Notes under the pieces: model-generated
Told to the model about the DNA's origin: nothing
Databases searched by the model: none
Seen by the model: only the letters and a program-made list of their open reading frames with translations
DNA from: Verrucomicrobiales bacterium
GTDB taxonomy: Bacteria; Verrucomicrobiota; Verrucomicrobiia; Limisphaerales; JAYPXF01
Length of the DNA: 64,000 nt
Direction of reading: 5' to 3'
Assembly (NCBI GenBank): GCA_002715965.1
Contig: PBAL01000075.1
Span: 23,324 to 87,323, forward strand
Program-made: the position numbers and the translations under genes
Shown: piece after piece, positions 34,452 through 43,970 of the stretch
Position numbering within the stretch: position 1 is the stretch's first letter
Layout: every line of letters starts with the position of its first letter

Positions 34452-35570
34452 ATGACAAGATTCAGCATTCTCCTCGCCGCAGCTCTGACGCTCGGAATCG
34501 CCGGCAACGTGCAAGCCAAACCGGCCGACTTTGGAAAGACCAAGGACGGCAAGAAGGTCCAGATTTACACCCTCGAGAACGAGAACGGCGTGACCGCCAA
34601 GATCTCCACGCTTGGCGCCACGCTGGTGGAACTTCACGTGCCGGACAAGAATGGCAAATTTGCCGATGTGATCCTCGGCTTCGATGACGCAAGCGGATAC
34701 CAGGGCGACGGGAACCAATACTTTGGATGCACGACCGGCCGGGTCTGTAACCGGATCGCCAAGGGCAAGTTCAAGATCGACGGCAAGGAATACACCCTCG
34801 CCATCAACAACGAACCGAACCACCTGCATGGTGGCGTCGAACGCAGCCTCGACAAGGTGATCTGGAAAGCCAAGGAAATCACGAGCAAGGACGGCGGCAA
34901 GGGTGTCAGCTTCACCTACACCAGCCCGGACGGTGAAGAAGGCTATCCCGGCAAGGTGAACTTCACGGTCAACTATGTTCTGCTGAAGAAGAACACCCTG
35001 CGCATCTACTACCGCGCCAAGACCGACAAGGCCACGCCAATCAACCTGACCAACCACGCTTACTTCAATCTCGCCGGAGCCGGATCGGAGACCGTGCTCA
35101 ATCACATGTTGCGCATCAACGCGGACAAATACACTCCCGGCGATAATACTCTGATTCCGACCGGCAAGATTGAACCGGTCAAAGGAACAGTCCTCGACTT
35201 CACCAAATTCAAGAAGATCGGCGCGCGCATCAAGAAGCTCGATGACACCGCGGCGCTCGGTTACGACCACAATTACGTGATCAATCGCAAGAAGGGCCAG
35301 AAGATCGCCCTCGCAGCAATTTTGCGCGATCCCGGTTCCGGTCGCAAACTCACCATCCGCACCACTGAGCCCGGCATTCAATTCTACACCGGAAACTTCC
35401 TGAAAGATCAGAAAGGCAAAGGCGGTAAGACTTATGCCCACCGCAGCGCGCTCTGCCTCGAAACCCAGCACTACCCGAATTCGGTGAATCAACCTAACTT
35501 CCCAAACACGGTGTTGAAACCGGGCGACGTTTACGAATCCACCACCGTCTACGCCTTCAGCGCGGACTGA
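34452..35570 (+). CDS. galM: Aldose 1-epimerase (mutarotase), exported
   Basis: 372 residues with a signal peptide (MTRFSILLAAALTLGIAGNV, then QAKP), so it acts in the periplasm or outside. It interconverts alpha and beta anomers of sugars. Family features in order: TLGATLVELHVPDKNG, the substrate-binding stretch NHLHGGVER with a conserved His, LTNHAYFNLAG with the catalytic His, GYDHNYVI, and near the end LCLETQHYPNSVNQPNFP with the catalytic Glu. The length agrees with GalM. The gene ends in a strong intrinsic terminator at 35596-35626. Confidence 0.93.
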   Translation: MTRFSILLAAALTLGIAGNVQAKPADFGKTKDGKKVQIYTLENENGVTAKISTLGATLVELHVPDKNGKFADVILGFDDASGYQGDGNQYFGCTTGRVCNRIAKGKFKIDGKEYTLAINNEPNHLHGGVERSLDKVIWKAKEITSKDGGKGVSFTYTSPDGEEGYPGKVNFTVNYVLLKKNTLRIYYRAKTDKATPINLTNHAYFNLAGAGSETVLNHMLRINADKYTPGDNTLIPTGKIEPVKGTVLDFTKFKKIGARIKKLDDTAALGYDHNYVINRKKGQKIALAAILRDPGSGRKLTIRTTEPGIQFYTGNFLKDQKGKGGKTYAHRSALCLETQHYPNSVNQPNFPNTVLKPGDVYESTTVYAFSAD

Positions 35571-35595
35571 TCGGAATCCATCTAATTCCCAGCAC

Positions 35596-35626
35596 GGTCG
35601 ATCTCAAGTGAGATCGACCTTTTTTT
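35596..35626 (+). terminator. Strong rho-independent terminator after galM
   Basis: GGTCGATCTC with perfectly complementary GAGATCGACC around a four-base loop, followed at once by seven T residues. This is the clearest intrinsic terminator in the window and it separates galM from the convergent inositol monophosphatase gene. Confidence 0.9.
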
Positions 35627-35654
35627 CGTAGGTTGCCCATCCTACGCAGCGCAC

Positions 35655-36461
35655 TCAGCTGCAGCGTTGGATTGGTCGGCGCAACTTGCCGTTGGTGGAG
35701 ATCATCTCGACGGCATAATGCCCTTCGACGTTTTGATGCCAGAACTCTCCCCCGGCATTGGTGATCAGCAACGAACCTGCTGCCACATCCCAGATTCGCA
35801 CACCGGCTTCTAGGTAGGCATCGATCCGGCCGCCGGCGATCCACGCCATGGACAATCCAGCCGAGCCGAACATGCGCACTTTGCGCACTCGCGGCATGAG
35901 ATTGTTCAAGGTGGGCAGGTTTTCCGAGATGTTCTTGGCCTTCTTTGAAAAGCCCATGGTGATGATGGTTTCTTCCAGCTTGCGACGGTCGCTGACCTGG
36001 ACCTTCTTCCCGTTGCAACGGGTAGGCTGGTCTTTGATCGCCGTCCACATCTCGTCGAGGAACGGATCGCAGGTGATGCCCAACAGTGTTTCTGCACCGT
36101 AGATATCGCCCTTCTTCGCACGTCCTCTTCGCTTTTGCTGCAGCGCGATACAGACGCAGGAGTGGGGAATGCCGTAGGCAAAATTTACCGTGCCGTCGAT
36201 GGGATCGACCACCCACCGGTACTCCGAGTCCGGATCGCCGAGGATTCCTTCCTCTCCGAGAATCGGAATCTCGGGAAAGTCCTGTCGCAACGTTTTCTCG
36301 ATGAGCTTCTGGCTGCGCACATCCAGTTCCAGCTTGATATCAAATTGCGTGGCCGAATTGATGTTCTTCGTCTTCGAGAGATGCTTGCGCATCAGCGCAC
36401 CGGAACCGCGCGCGGCTTTGAGCGCGGTGTTGAGTGCCGATTTGATTTGGCGGGAGGTCAT
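35655..36461 (-). CDS. Inositol monophosphatase family protein
   Basis: 268 residues. The lithium-sensitive phosphatase motifs are present: the metal ligand Glu in ILGEEGILG, WVVDPIDGTVNFAYGIPH (D-P-I-D-G-T metal site, near residue 85-95) and WDVAAGSLLITNAGG near the C-terminus. Members hydrolyse inositol-1-phosphate, fructose-1,6-bisphosphate, PAP or histidinol phosphate; which one cannot be told, though length and motif fit SuhB. Two basic internal segments (QQKRRGRAKKGD) are unusual. It is divergent from the NYN gene. Confidence 0.9.
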   Translation of the reverse strand: MTSRQIKSALNTALKAARGSGALMRKHLSKTKNINSATQFDIKLELDVRSQKLIEKTLRQDFPEIPILGEEGILGDPDSEYRWVVDPIDGTVNFAYGIPHSCVCIALQQKRRGRAKKGDIYGAETLLGITCDPFLDEMWTAIKDQPTRCNGKKVQVSDRRKLEETIITMGFSKKAKNISENLPTLNNLMPRVRKVRMFGSAGLSMAWIAGGRIDAYLEAGVRIWDVAAGSLLITNAGGEFWHQNVEGHYAVEMISTNGKLRRPIQRCS

Positions 36462-36564
36462 GTCTTTAGTGTTCGCGAGCGGGGAGTTTCGAAGACCGCC
36501 CGAAATAGGTCAATCGGAACGATTTGAGGTTTCGAGAAACAGCTTCACCCGCCATGATGTTGCG

Positions 36565-37035
36565 GTGGCGATTCTACGCATCCTCGTCGATGGCTATAGC
36601 CTGCTGCACGCCTGGCCGGATTTGGCCAAAGGCGCTCCGCGGCATTCGGCCGAGGCACGTGATGCGTTGATCCAGACCCTGACAAATTACCGGGACGCCA
36701 TCGGCACTCCCGTGAGTCTGTTTTTCGATGGAGGCGGAGCGCCCAAAGGCACACCGAAGGACCCAGGCGATCCGGAGATGGAGGTGATTTATTCTCCAAA
36801 GGGCAAAACTGCGGACGACCTGATTGAGCGCGTCGCCTATAAATTGGCGCAGATGGGCGAGGTGCTGGTCATCACCAACGACTTTGCCGAGCGCGATACG
36901 GTGATTTCTTTTGGGGGAATGGCACGTAGTTGCGACGAATTCATCGTGGATGTGAAAGGAGCATTGCAGGATTTGGCTAGCACGGTAAAACACCACAACC
37001 GGCGTGAGCAAAGCCGGTACCGACGACCAAAATAA
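36565..37035 (+). CDS. NYN-domain protein (YacP/Rae1-like endoribonuclease)
   Basis: 156 residues from the GTG at 36565. The frame is open upstream to 36190, but that part is antisense to the phosphatase and has no coding character. The NYN (PIN-like) fold shows as ILRILVDGYSLLHAWPDL (first Asp), VSLFFDGGGAP (second), GKTADDLIERVAYKL (T-A-D-D, metal site) and VLVITNDFAERDTV, as in YacP/Rae1, which cleave RNA on or near the ribosome. The start of the next gene is 11 bases after its stop. Confidence 0.8.
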   Translation: MAILRILVDGYSLLHAWPDLAKGAPRHSAEARDALIQTLTNYRDAIGTPVSLFFDGGGAPKGTPKDPGDPEMEVIYSPKGKTADDLIERVAYKLAQMGEVLVITNDFAERDTVISFGGMARSCDEFIVDVKGALQDLASTVKHHNRREQSRYRRPK

Positions 37036-37046
37036 AGCGAGCCCCG

Positions 37047-38885
37047 TTGGCCATCCTGTGTCTGCTGTCCGTCCGGCTTCCTGCCGCGGAACTGATGACG
37101 CCCGCTGTGCCGCTCACCCCCGACTGCAAATACCTGATCATCGTCGACACCTCGCTGTCCATGTCCCGCATGGCCGAGACCACCGCCCGCTCGCTCCACC
37201 AGATGGTCAGCAGCGGTCTATACGGGCAGATGAAGGAAGGCGAGGTCTTCACCATCTGGACTTTCAACGAGTCGATCCAGCAACGCGAGTTTCCGTTGAA
37301 CGCCTGGAAGCCCGAACTTAAACAATCGCTGGGCAATCGCGTGCTGCAATTCATGGCCAGTCAGCGCTACCGCCGTTCCCAGAACATGCACGCGCTGATG
37401 AACGCACTTACCCGGGCGCGCGGCATTTGTCCGAACCTCGCCGTGCTGCTGGTCACCGACGGATCACAAGCCATCGTCGGCACACCCTTCGATCGCACCA
37501 TCAACAACGCCTACGGTTGGCGCGCGGACGAATTGAAGGCGGCCAAGGTTCCCTTCCTCACCGTGCTCATGAGCGAAAAAGGCAAATTTGTCGGAAGCAC
37601 CGTTCATGCGGCAAACGAACCTCTCGAACTTCCACTCGGTCCGGGCGGAAGACGGATTGTCGGCAAGAGCAGATCGGCCCAGAAACCCGTGCCCGCGCCG
37701 GTGATTCCCCAAGCCCCTCGCCCGATCACGACCGCAACATTGACGCCCAAGCGCAACACCAACTCCATGCGCATCGTCCAGACGCTGCCCAGGCCACCAG
37801 CGCAAACGAATACTCCGCCAGCCACCCAACGGACGAACTTCCCTGCAAGCACTCCGAGAACGGTTGCCCAGCCGGTTAAGAGAATCGAGCCACCACCGGC
37901 AACCAATGTCGCCAAGATCACTCCAACACCAAAAACCAACACCGTGAGCCGAATGAATGCTCCCCCGCGTCCGCGCGTAGATCGCAAGGTTATCGAACTG
38001 GCTCCCAAGCCGGAACCCAAACCCAAGGTCGTGAACGCGACAGACATCCAGCCCCGAGCCAAACGGACGCTGCCGGTCCGCCGTAAAGAACCGGAATACA
38101 ACAAGAACAACCCCTCCAATCGCGTCGCCGGGGCCACGAATACGATTTCCACTAATGTAATTGCAGCCGCGTCAAACCCGCCAGCAACCGACAAGATCGC
38201 AAAGGCCACCGCCCCAACTCCGGCGAGCAATACCAACGCGCCACCCGTTGCACCCATTCCTTCAACGACCATCGCAGCGCCCAAACCAACGAACTTGGTT
38301 TCCACTCCAAACCCCGCATCAGTCGTCCGCACAGCCTTTTCTGCCCCTCCCAGCACGAACGCAAGCCAACCCATCCAGATTCAGATCATCACGCAGATCG
38401 TAAACGTCCCCGTCCCGCAGGTGGTGGTGGAAAAGACAGAACCCAAGCCCACGGCTGTAGCGAACGCCACAACCAACACACCTGCTGCCAAGCGCGTTCA
38501 AACCCCGGCTCCGGCGCCCGCAACTGCCACCATACCTCAAGCGAACGCTCAACCGGTCGTCGTGGCAAATGATCCGCCCGCCCCCGCGTCCGAGCCGGTG
38601 CAAGTTGCAGCACTAACCAAGAAATCTCAGAACCCCGCCCACACCCCGAGCGCGCCGGCAGAAGCGAGTCCTGAATCGACTCCCAAGTCGCGTGCTCCCG
38701 TCAGCCGCCCTTCCACCACGCCCTCAAGTGCAGCCTTGGCCGTTGCTTCCGAACCACGGCTGCCCAATTGGTTTTATCTGGGAGTGGCGCTCAGTGTCCT
38801 CGGCATTGCGATCTACTGTTCGAGGGAACTTGTCCAACGTCCCGGCGATCCGAGCCTGATCAGTCAGTCGATGGAAGAGCGGTAG
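37047..38885 (+). CDS. von Willebrand factor A protein with long Pro/Thr/Ala/Asn-rich linker and C-terminal membrane anchor
   Basis: 612 residues from a TTG. A short signal-like segment is followed by a vWA domain with the MIDAS start YLIIVDTSLSMSRMA (D-x-S-x-S near residue 33) and LAVLLVTDGSQAI. From about residue 210 to 570 the sequence is almost devoid of hydrophobic clusters and rich in Pro, Thr, Ala and Asn, a flexible wall-spanning spacer. The end has one helix (WFYLGVALSVLGIAIYC) and a short basic tail. It seems to present a vWA domain outside the inner membrane. It lies 460 bases ahead of the MoxR operon and may work with it. Confidence 0.75.
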   Translation: MAILCLLSVRLPAAELMTPAVPLTPDCKYLIIVDTSLSMSRMAETTARSLHQMVSSGLYGQMKEGEVFTIWTFNESIQQREFPLNAWKPELKQSLGNRVLQFMASQRYRRSQNMHALMNALTRARGICPNLAVLLVTDGSQAIVGTPFDRTINNAYGWRADELKAAKVPFLTVLMSEKGKFVGSTVHAANEPLELPLGPGGRRIVGKSRSAQKPVPAPVIPQAPRPITTATLTPKRNTNSMRIVQTLPRPPAQTNTPPATQRTNFPASTPRTVAQPVKRIEPPPATNVAKITPTPKTNTVSRMNAPPRPRVDRKVIELAPKPEPKPKVVNATDIQPRAKRTLPVRRKEPEYNKNNPSNRVAGATNTISTNVIAAASNPPATDKIAKATAPTPASNTNAPPVAPIPSTTIAAPKPTNLVSTPNPASVVRTAFSAPPSTNASQPIQIQIITQIVNVPVPQVVVEKTEPKPTAVANATTNTPAAKRVQTPAPAPATATIPQANAQPVVVANDPPAPASEPVQVAALTKKSQNPAHTPSAPAEASPESTPKSRAPVSRPSTTPSSAALAVASEPRLPNWFYLGVALSVLGIAIYCSRELVQRPGDPSLISQSMEER

Positions 38886-38914
38886 AGGAACGGCATTTGT
38901 GTGGCTCCCGTTTC

Positions 38915-39127
38915 TTAATCCTGGCAGTCCGCCATGCGAAACTCCCAATTCAGCCAGACAACCGGCCATATCAATGCAGTGAATCCGACGAACGCGATCA
39001 GGTGACTGGCCCGTTCGAACGGGGTGGCGCCGAGGCGTTCTTCGTCCGCCCGATAGATCTCGCCTACGGCGCTGAATCCGAAGATGTAACAGAGCGCAGC
39101 AACCGAGATGACCCATGGATCGGGCAA
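38915..39127 (-). CDS. Small two-helix membrane protein
   Basis: 70 residues from a TTG; the in-frame TAA upstream (near 39168) limits extension. Two hydrophobic segments are clear: WVISVAALCYIFGFSAVGEI and HLIAFVGFTALIWPVVWLNW, joined by a charged loop (YRADEERLGATPFERAS). I do not recognise a family. It is the only gene-like frame in the gap 38886-39343, on the opposite strand to its neighbours; the rest of that gap shows nothing. Confidence 0.5.
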   Translation of the reverse strand: MPDPWVISVAALCYIFGFSAVGEIYRADEERLGATPFERASHLIAFVGFTALIWPVVWLNWEFRMADCQD

Positions 39128-39343
39128 CTCCAGCGGGACACTGATGGTGATTTCCGTTCGCAGAGCTTAATTGACGCATGAGGCAGGGCGAGCGTATCGA
39201 ATCGCAAATAATTCATGGGCGAGCGGCGCATTCGCCGAAATCGTGTGAATACCGGCCTTCATTGCCCCTTCGAACAGTTTTTTCATCGCAATTTGAGGTA
39301 GGTTGGTTTCAATGGCCCGCCAAATTCGAGCACCCCGAAAAAC

Positions 39344-40357
39344 ATGAGCAAGAAAAACGAAGCGGACGCCAAAGCCATAGAAAAACTCAAGTCGGCGACC
39401 GAGAAGATCAAAAACGAACTTCGCAAGGTCATCGTCGGCCAGGAAAACGTCATCGAGGAAGTCCTAATCGCCATTTTTACCCGGAGCCATGCGCTGCTGG
39501 TTGGCGTGCCCGGCCTGGCCAAAACGCTCCTCGTTTCTTCGCTCGCAGAAACGCTCCATCTTACTTTCAAGCGGATTCAATTCACCCCTGATCTCATGCC
39601 CAGTGACATCACGGGCACAGAGGTCATTCACGAAGATCCCGAATCGCACGACCGCAGCTTCAAGTTTCTGAAAGGACCGATCTTCGCGAACATCCTGCTC
39701 GCGGACGAAATCAACCGCACCCCGCCGAAGACGCAGGCCGCCTTGCTCGAAGCCATGCAGGAGCGCAAGGTGACTTCCGGTGGCGTGGACTACAAGCTGC
39801 CTGATCCGTTCTTCGTGCTCGCGACGCAGAACCCGATCGAGCAGGAAGGCACCTATCCGCTTCCCGAAGCGCAGCTCGACCGTTTCATGTTCATGATCTC
39901 CGTCGATTATCCAACTCCTGAAGAGGAACTCGAAATCATGCGCATGGCCGCCAGCGGACCGCCCGAGGAATTGAAGGCCGTGCTCATGGAAGCTGACATC
40001 ATGAAAATCCAGGAACTGGTTCGCTCTGTTCCGGTTGCCGACCACGTCCTGCGCTATGCGGAAAAGATTGTTCGCGTCACCCGCGCGAATGCGGAAGACC
40101 AGCTCGATCTCTGCAAAAAGTGGTTGAGCTGGGGCGCCGGTCCACGCGCGAGCCTGAATCTCGTCATCGCGGCCAAGGCGCGCGCAATGCTGCATGGAAA
40201 CTTCGCTGTCAGTTGCGCCGACGTTGCTTCGGTTGCCCGCCCGATTCTCCGTCACCGAATCATTCCCAACTTCGCGGCACAGAGCGAAGGAGTGAGCGCC
40301 GACGACATCGTTCAGAAGATCCTCGAAGCGATTCCACAGGACGAGAAGTTGTCCTGA
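39344..40357 (+). CDS. MoxR-family AAA+ ATPase
   Basis: 337 residues, the usual MoxR length. Walker A is GVPGLAKT (near residue 54), Walker B with sensor region LLADEINRTPPKTQAALLEA (near 117), sensor 1 in FFVLATQNPIEQEGTYPLPE, and the arginine-finger region AQLDRFMFMISVDYP. MoxR proteins are chaperone-like ATPases that activate or insert metal into partners, nearly always beside DUF58 and vWA proteins. That is the case here: DUF58 follows after eight bases, then three large membrane proteins. First gene of the operon. Confidence 0.95.
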   Translation: MSKKNEADAKAIEKLKSATEKIKNELRKVIVGQENVIEEVLIAIFTRSHALLVGVPGLAKTLLVSSLAETLHLTFKRIQFTPDLMPSDITGTEVIHEDPESHDRSFKFLKGPIFANILLADEINRTPPKTQAALLEAMQERKVTSGGVDYKLPDPFFVLATQNPIEQEGTYPLPEAQLDRFMFMISVDYPTPEEELEIMRMAASGPPEELKAVLMEADIMKIQELVRSVPVADHVLRYAEKIVRVTRANAEDQLDLCKKWLSWGAGPRASLNLVIAAKARAMLHGNFAVSCADVASVARPILRHRIIPNFAAQSEGVSADDIVQKILEAIPQDEKLS

Positions 40358-40365
40358 GTCGGTGA

Positions 40366-41271
40366 ATGGACAAGGTCCCTCTAGACGAACTGCTTGATCC
40401 GGACGCGATCTCCAGCGCGGAGGCGCTCGGCCTGCACGCGCGTCAGATCGTTGAAGGATACATTGCCGGCGAACACAAATCTCCCTATCACGGATTTGCG
40501 ATCGAATTCGCCCAGCATCGCGAATACAGCGCGGGCGACGATATCCGCCACCTGGACTGGAAGGTCCTTGGACGTACGGAGCGCTATTACATCAAGCAGT
40601 ATGAGCAGGAGACGAATTACGTCGGACACATCCTGCTCGATGGCAGCGAATCCATGAAGTACGGCTCGGGCAAGGCAACGAAGTTCGCCTACGGAAAGAT
40701 GCTCGCGGCCTGCCTGAGCTACACGATCCTTCGCCAGCGCGATGCCGTGGCGCTGAACATCTTCGACACCCGGGCCCGCCAATACCTGCCCCGCAGTAAC
40801 AATCATACGATGATCCAGAAGGTACTGGGCACGCTCGCCGCGCAGGAACCTCTCGGTCACACCAACATCGCTGCGATCCTCCACGACATGGCGCGGCAGA
40901 TTCAGCGACGTGGGATCGTGTTCGTCATCAGCGATCTTTTTGATGATGAACAAACGGTGATGGATGGCATCCAGCACCTGCGCTTTGGTGGCAACGAGGT
41001 GGTGGTGTTCCATGTCCTTGATCCCGCTGAGATCGAGTTCAAGTTTGAAGGCTTGGTCGAGTTCGAAGGCTTGGAAGACATCCCCACGATCAAGACCCGT
41101 CCGCAGGAGATCCGTAAATCCTACCTCGCAGAATTCAATGCGTTCTGCGATCGAATTCGTGAAGGCTGCGAACGCAATCAATGTCATTACCTGCGGGTAA
41201 ACACCGGACAGCCATTCAGCGAGGTGTTGAGTGGTTACCTTGCCTTCCGCCTGAAGACGTCGAGGAAATGA
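40366..41271 (+). CDS. DUF58 domain protein (vWA-like)
   Basis: 301 residues, soluble. GLHARQIVEGYIAGEHKSPY and HGFAIEFAQHREYSAGDDIR HLDWK form the typical DUF58 motif (about residues 22-65). A vWA-like part follows: HILLDGSESMKYGS (D-x-S-x-S), VFVISDLFDDEQTV and VVVFHVLDPAEIEF. DUF58 proteins are the standard partners of MoxR ATPases in Bat-type and related systems. It begins eight bases after the MoxR stop codon. Confidence 0.92.
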   Translation: MDKVPLDELLDPDAISSAEALGLHARQIVEGYIAGEHKSPYHGFAIEFAQHREYSAGDDIRHLDWKVLGRTERYYIKQYEQETNYVGHILLDGSESMKYGSGKATKFAYGKMLAACLSYTILRQRDAVALNIFDTRARQYLPRSNNHTMIQKVLGTLAAQEPLGHTNIAAILHDMARQIQRRGIVFVISDLFDDEQTVMDGIQHLRFGGNEVVVFHVLDPAEIEFKFEGLVEFEGLEDIPTIKTRPQEIRKSYLAEFNAFCDRIREGCERNQCHYLRVNTGQPFSEVLSGYLAFRLKTSRK

Positions 41272-41298
41272 GCAGGCGTCAAACAACCCGGCCAACTC

Positions 41299-41323
41299 GT
41301 TCCCAAGCTCTGCTTGGCAACGC
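41299..41323. repeat. REP-like palindrome
   Basis: GTTCCCAAGC-TCT-GCTTGGCAAC (41300-41322) flanked by C and G, ten-base arms with one mismatch. Palindromes of the form GTTCCCAAGCTCTGCTTGG recur between genes in many bacteria. It lies inside the moxR operon, in the unusually long 325-base gap between the DUF58 and BatA-like genes, which contains no gene. Confidence 0.6.
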
Positions 41324-41475
41324 ATTTCCGCGAAGCTCCGATTCGCAGCCGTGGAGGAAAGACGAACACTCATGGAGACGAGGCTTGGGTTCCCGTGGAA
41401 GATGTGAATTACGCGGATTCGTTTTCAAGATACCCGGCCAAGATTTTGCGAGGCGTTCTCCCTCACCCCAACCCT

Positions 41476-41490
41476 CTCCCGCTGAGGGAG
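41476..41490. repeat. CTCCC-GCTGA-GGGAG hairpin
   Basis: Five-base perfect arms in a C/T-rich stretch (from 41457), second hairpin in the same intra-operon gap. It may attenuate downstream expression or be a dispersed element. Confidence 0.45.
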
Positions 41491-41596
41491 GACGCATCGA
41501 ATCTCCCATAGTCCGCAATTCCACCTCGCCATCTCAATCAACGTCTTTCACACATTTCAGATACTTCGAGGTTGAACGGAAAGGAATGGCCGCCTG

Positions 41597-43783
41597 ATGT
41601 CCTTTCTGAATCCATTGATGCTCTTCGGTCTGGGGGCGGTTTCCATCCCGATCATCATCCATTTCCTCAACCGGCGTCGCTTTCGCAAAATCGTATGGGC
41701 TGCCATGAAGTTCATCCAGCTGAGCGTGGACAAGAACCAGAAGCGGATGAACATCGAGGATTTGATTCTGCTCATCTTGCGTTGTGCCCTCCTGCTGATC
41801 CTCGCGCTCGCAGTAGCCCGGCCGGCTTGGCGAGATTCGGCGCTCGGTTCGTTCGGATTGGCCAAGGTTTCCTCCGTCATCCTGATCGACAACTCCGGCA
41901 GCATGGGCATGAGCGACGGGATCGAAACGCGCTTCGAACAGGCGCGCAAGGCGGCCACGGACGTAGTGGATTCCCTGCCGACCGGTTCTTCGGCTGCCGT
42001 CTTCTTGGCATCAGACGCTGCACAGCCTCTCCTCGGTGAACCCACCCATGACTTGAACCTCGTGCGGAAAGTGATCCGCGAGGCTAAACTCAGTGATCGC
42101 AGCACGGAGATGTACGCCCCCTTGCAGACGGCCATCGAAACTTTGCGTGGACGCGCGGTGGTGCAGAAGGAGATCTATGTCATCACCGACGGCCAGTTGA
42201 ACGGCTGGCGACAACTCGGCGATATCCAGACACTGTTGAAGACCGCCAACAGTGATCCCAATGAGAATCTCCGCGCGCATCTGATCCTCGTCGGGCGCAA
42301 GGAGGAACAGAACGTGGCGATCGCGGATCTTTCCCTGGCGTCCGGCTTGTCGCCCGTTGGCAGACCGCTGCGATTTGAAGTGACCGTTTCCAACGAGGGA
42401 ATCGAGAAGGCCCAGAACGTCAAGGTGACGCTCCAGGTAGACAACGGCGCCCCGGTGGATCAACTCGTCATCCCGAATATCCCGGCCGAGGAATCGCGAA
42501 GCGTTTCGCTTTTCGCGCGGCTTGATTCCGACATCTGGCACTCAGTGACCGCCAAGATTTCGCAGGACCGCATGCCCTTTGATGATTCCCGAACGCTTGC
42601 CGTGCGAGGCATCAAAGAGATCAAGGCATTGTTGGTAGACGGCGATCCCGGGCAGGAGCCGCGCGAGGCGGAGAGCTTCTTTCTGCGCCATGCACTCACG
42701 CCGGTGCCGTTCGCTGAGAGAGCCGAATACTTTATCAAGCCCGAACTCATCACGGCATCCGAAATCGCCAGGATTCGTTTCGACGACTACGACGTCGTGG
42801 TCCTTGCCAACGTGACCGCACTCACAGAAGCGCAGTCGCAATTGCTTGAACGTTACGTCCGACGAGGTGGTGGTCTGCTGGTCTTCCCCGGCGCCCGGAT
42901 CAGCCCGACCTACTACAATCAAACGCTGCATCGAATTCTGAATCTCCTTCCCGGCACCTACGGAGATTCAGTCGGCGACGAAGAACAGGATCAGGAATAT
43001 CTCACTCTACAGACTCGCAACTACGACCATCCAATCGTCTCTCTCTGGCGAAACCAGAACTCCGGAACACTTGCGTCCGCGCGTTTCTACCGTCGTTTCG
43101 AGATGAGACTTCCCGCCGAGGAAGAAGAAACGACGAACAAGACTTCGGGGGCAAAGGTCGTGCTTCGATTCTCCGATGAATCACCGGCGATGATGGAAAA
43201 GATCTACGGGCTCGGCCGGGTCGTTCAATTCGCGAGCACGGCGGACATCGAATGGAACGATCTTCCCGTGCGCCCGGCGGTCGTGCCGTTGATTCACCGG
43301 ACACTTGCCGCCTTGGTGTTGCATCGAGACCAGGCCGCAAATCTCCCGGTCGGCCAACCATTCCTGCGTCGAATGCACGCGGAACTGATTGGCAAGAACG
43401 CACGCGTGACCAGTCCGATTCACGAGGGCGACAACCGTGACTTGACGAAGGTGGAAATGAACGAAGGCGTGCCCTTCATCCACTATGGGGCGACCGATCA
43501 TGCCGGCTTGTATGAAGTCGAGCTCGACGACCCGCCAACCGTCCTCAAGTTCTCAACGCAACCGGATCCCGGCGAATCTTCCCTCGCAGAATTGGCGGAG
43601 GGCGATCTGGAGGAGATCCGCAAAGTCGCATCCGTTTCCGAACGCAAACCAAATGCCTCCATCCGCCAACTGGTCGCCAAGCATCGCGTGGGCGCAGAGT
43701 TCTGGATGCCGTTGACAATTTTGATGCTCCTCGTTGCGGGAGCGGAAACCTTCCTTGCCCAATGGTTCAGCCGATCAAAATGA
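41597..43783 (+). CDS. BatA-like membrane protein with vWA domain and GATase1-like region
   Basis: 728 residues. The N-terminal BatA segment is clear: FLNPLMLFGLGAVSIPIIIH, FLNRRRFRKIVWAAMKFI, and a second helix LILLILRCALLLILALAVARP. A vWA domain follows with VILIDNSGSMGMSDG (D-x-S-x-S near residue 98) and IYVITDGQLNGW. After a CARDB-like beta domain (SPVGRPLRFEVTVSNEGIE) comes a class I glutamine amidotransferase-like fold (IKALLVDGDPGQEP, DYDVVVLANVTALTE, YVRRGGGLLVFPG). A last helix near the C-terminus anchors it. It probably sits in the inner membrane as partner of the MoxR ATPase. Confidence 0.85.
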   Translation: MSFLNPLMLFGLGAVSIPIIIHFLNRRRFRKIVWAAMKFIQLSVDKNQKRMNIEDLILLILRCALLLILALAVARPAWRDSALGSFGLAKVSSVILIDNSGSMGMSDGIETRFEQARKAATDVVDSLPTGSSAAVFLASDAAQPLLGEPTHDLNLVRKVIREAKLSDRSTEMYAPLQTAIETLRGRAVVQKEIYVITDGQLNGWRQLGDIQTLLKTANSDPNENLRAHLILVGRKEEQNVAIADLSLASGLSPVGRPLRFEVTVSNEGIEKAQNVKVTLQVDNGAPVDQLVIPNIPAEESRSVSLFARLDSDIWHSVTAKISQDRMPFDDSRTLAVRGIKEIKALLVDGDPGQEPREAESFFLRHALTPVPFAERAEYFIKPELITASEIARIRFDDYDVVVLANVTALTEAQSQLLERYVRRGGGLLVFPGARISPTYYNQTLHRILNLLPGTYGDSVGDEEQDQEYLTLQTRNYDHPIVSLWRNQNSGTLASARFYRRFEMRLPAEEEETTNKTSGAKVVLRFSDESPAMMEKIYGLGRVVQFASTADIEWNDLPVRPAVVPLIHRTLAALVLHRDQAANLPVGQPFLRRMHAELIGKNARVTSPIHEGDNRDLTKVEMNEGVPFIHYGATDHAGLYEVELDDPPTVLKFSTQPDPGESSLAELAEGDLEEIRKVASVSERKPNASIRQLVAKHRVGAEFWMPLTILMLLVAGAETFLAQWFSRSK

Positions 43784-43970
43784 GTGGGAGCGAAACACAT
43801 TTTGAGACGCGTCTGGCAGTCTCGAGCGGCACTCAAAGCAACTGGCATGGAGAGACCTGCTCGTCTTCGATTCGCAAATCGGACTGGCTGGCCACGGCAT
43901 GCTTCAACTGCCAGTCGAAGCTACATCCATCTCCCATCTCCCAACCCTCACCTTCCACCGGAGGTCCCAC

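Noticed and set aside
34437..35492. 351-codon minus-strand frame across galM
   Set aside because: It is antisense to an aldose epimerase with intact catalytic motifs; long antisense frames are common here because of codon bias.
36190..36564. N-terminal extension of the NYN protein
   Set aside because: The extra 125 codons run antisense through the inositol monophosphatase gene and read as Ser/Arg-rich noise.
37604..38374. 256-codon Gly/Val-rich minus-strand frame
   Set aside because: It is the antisense of the Pro/Thr/Ala-rich linker of the vWA protein; Gly/Val/Ala content is the expected mirror of such a linker.
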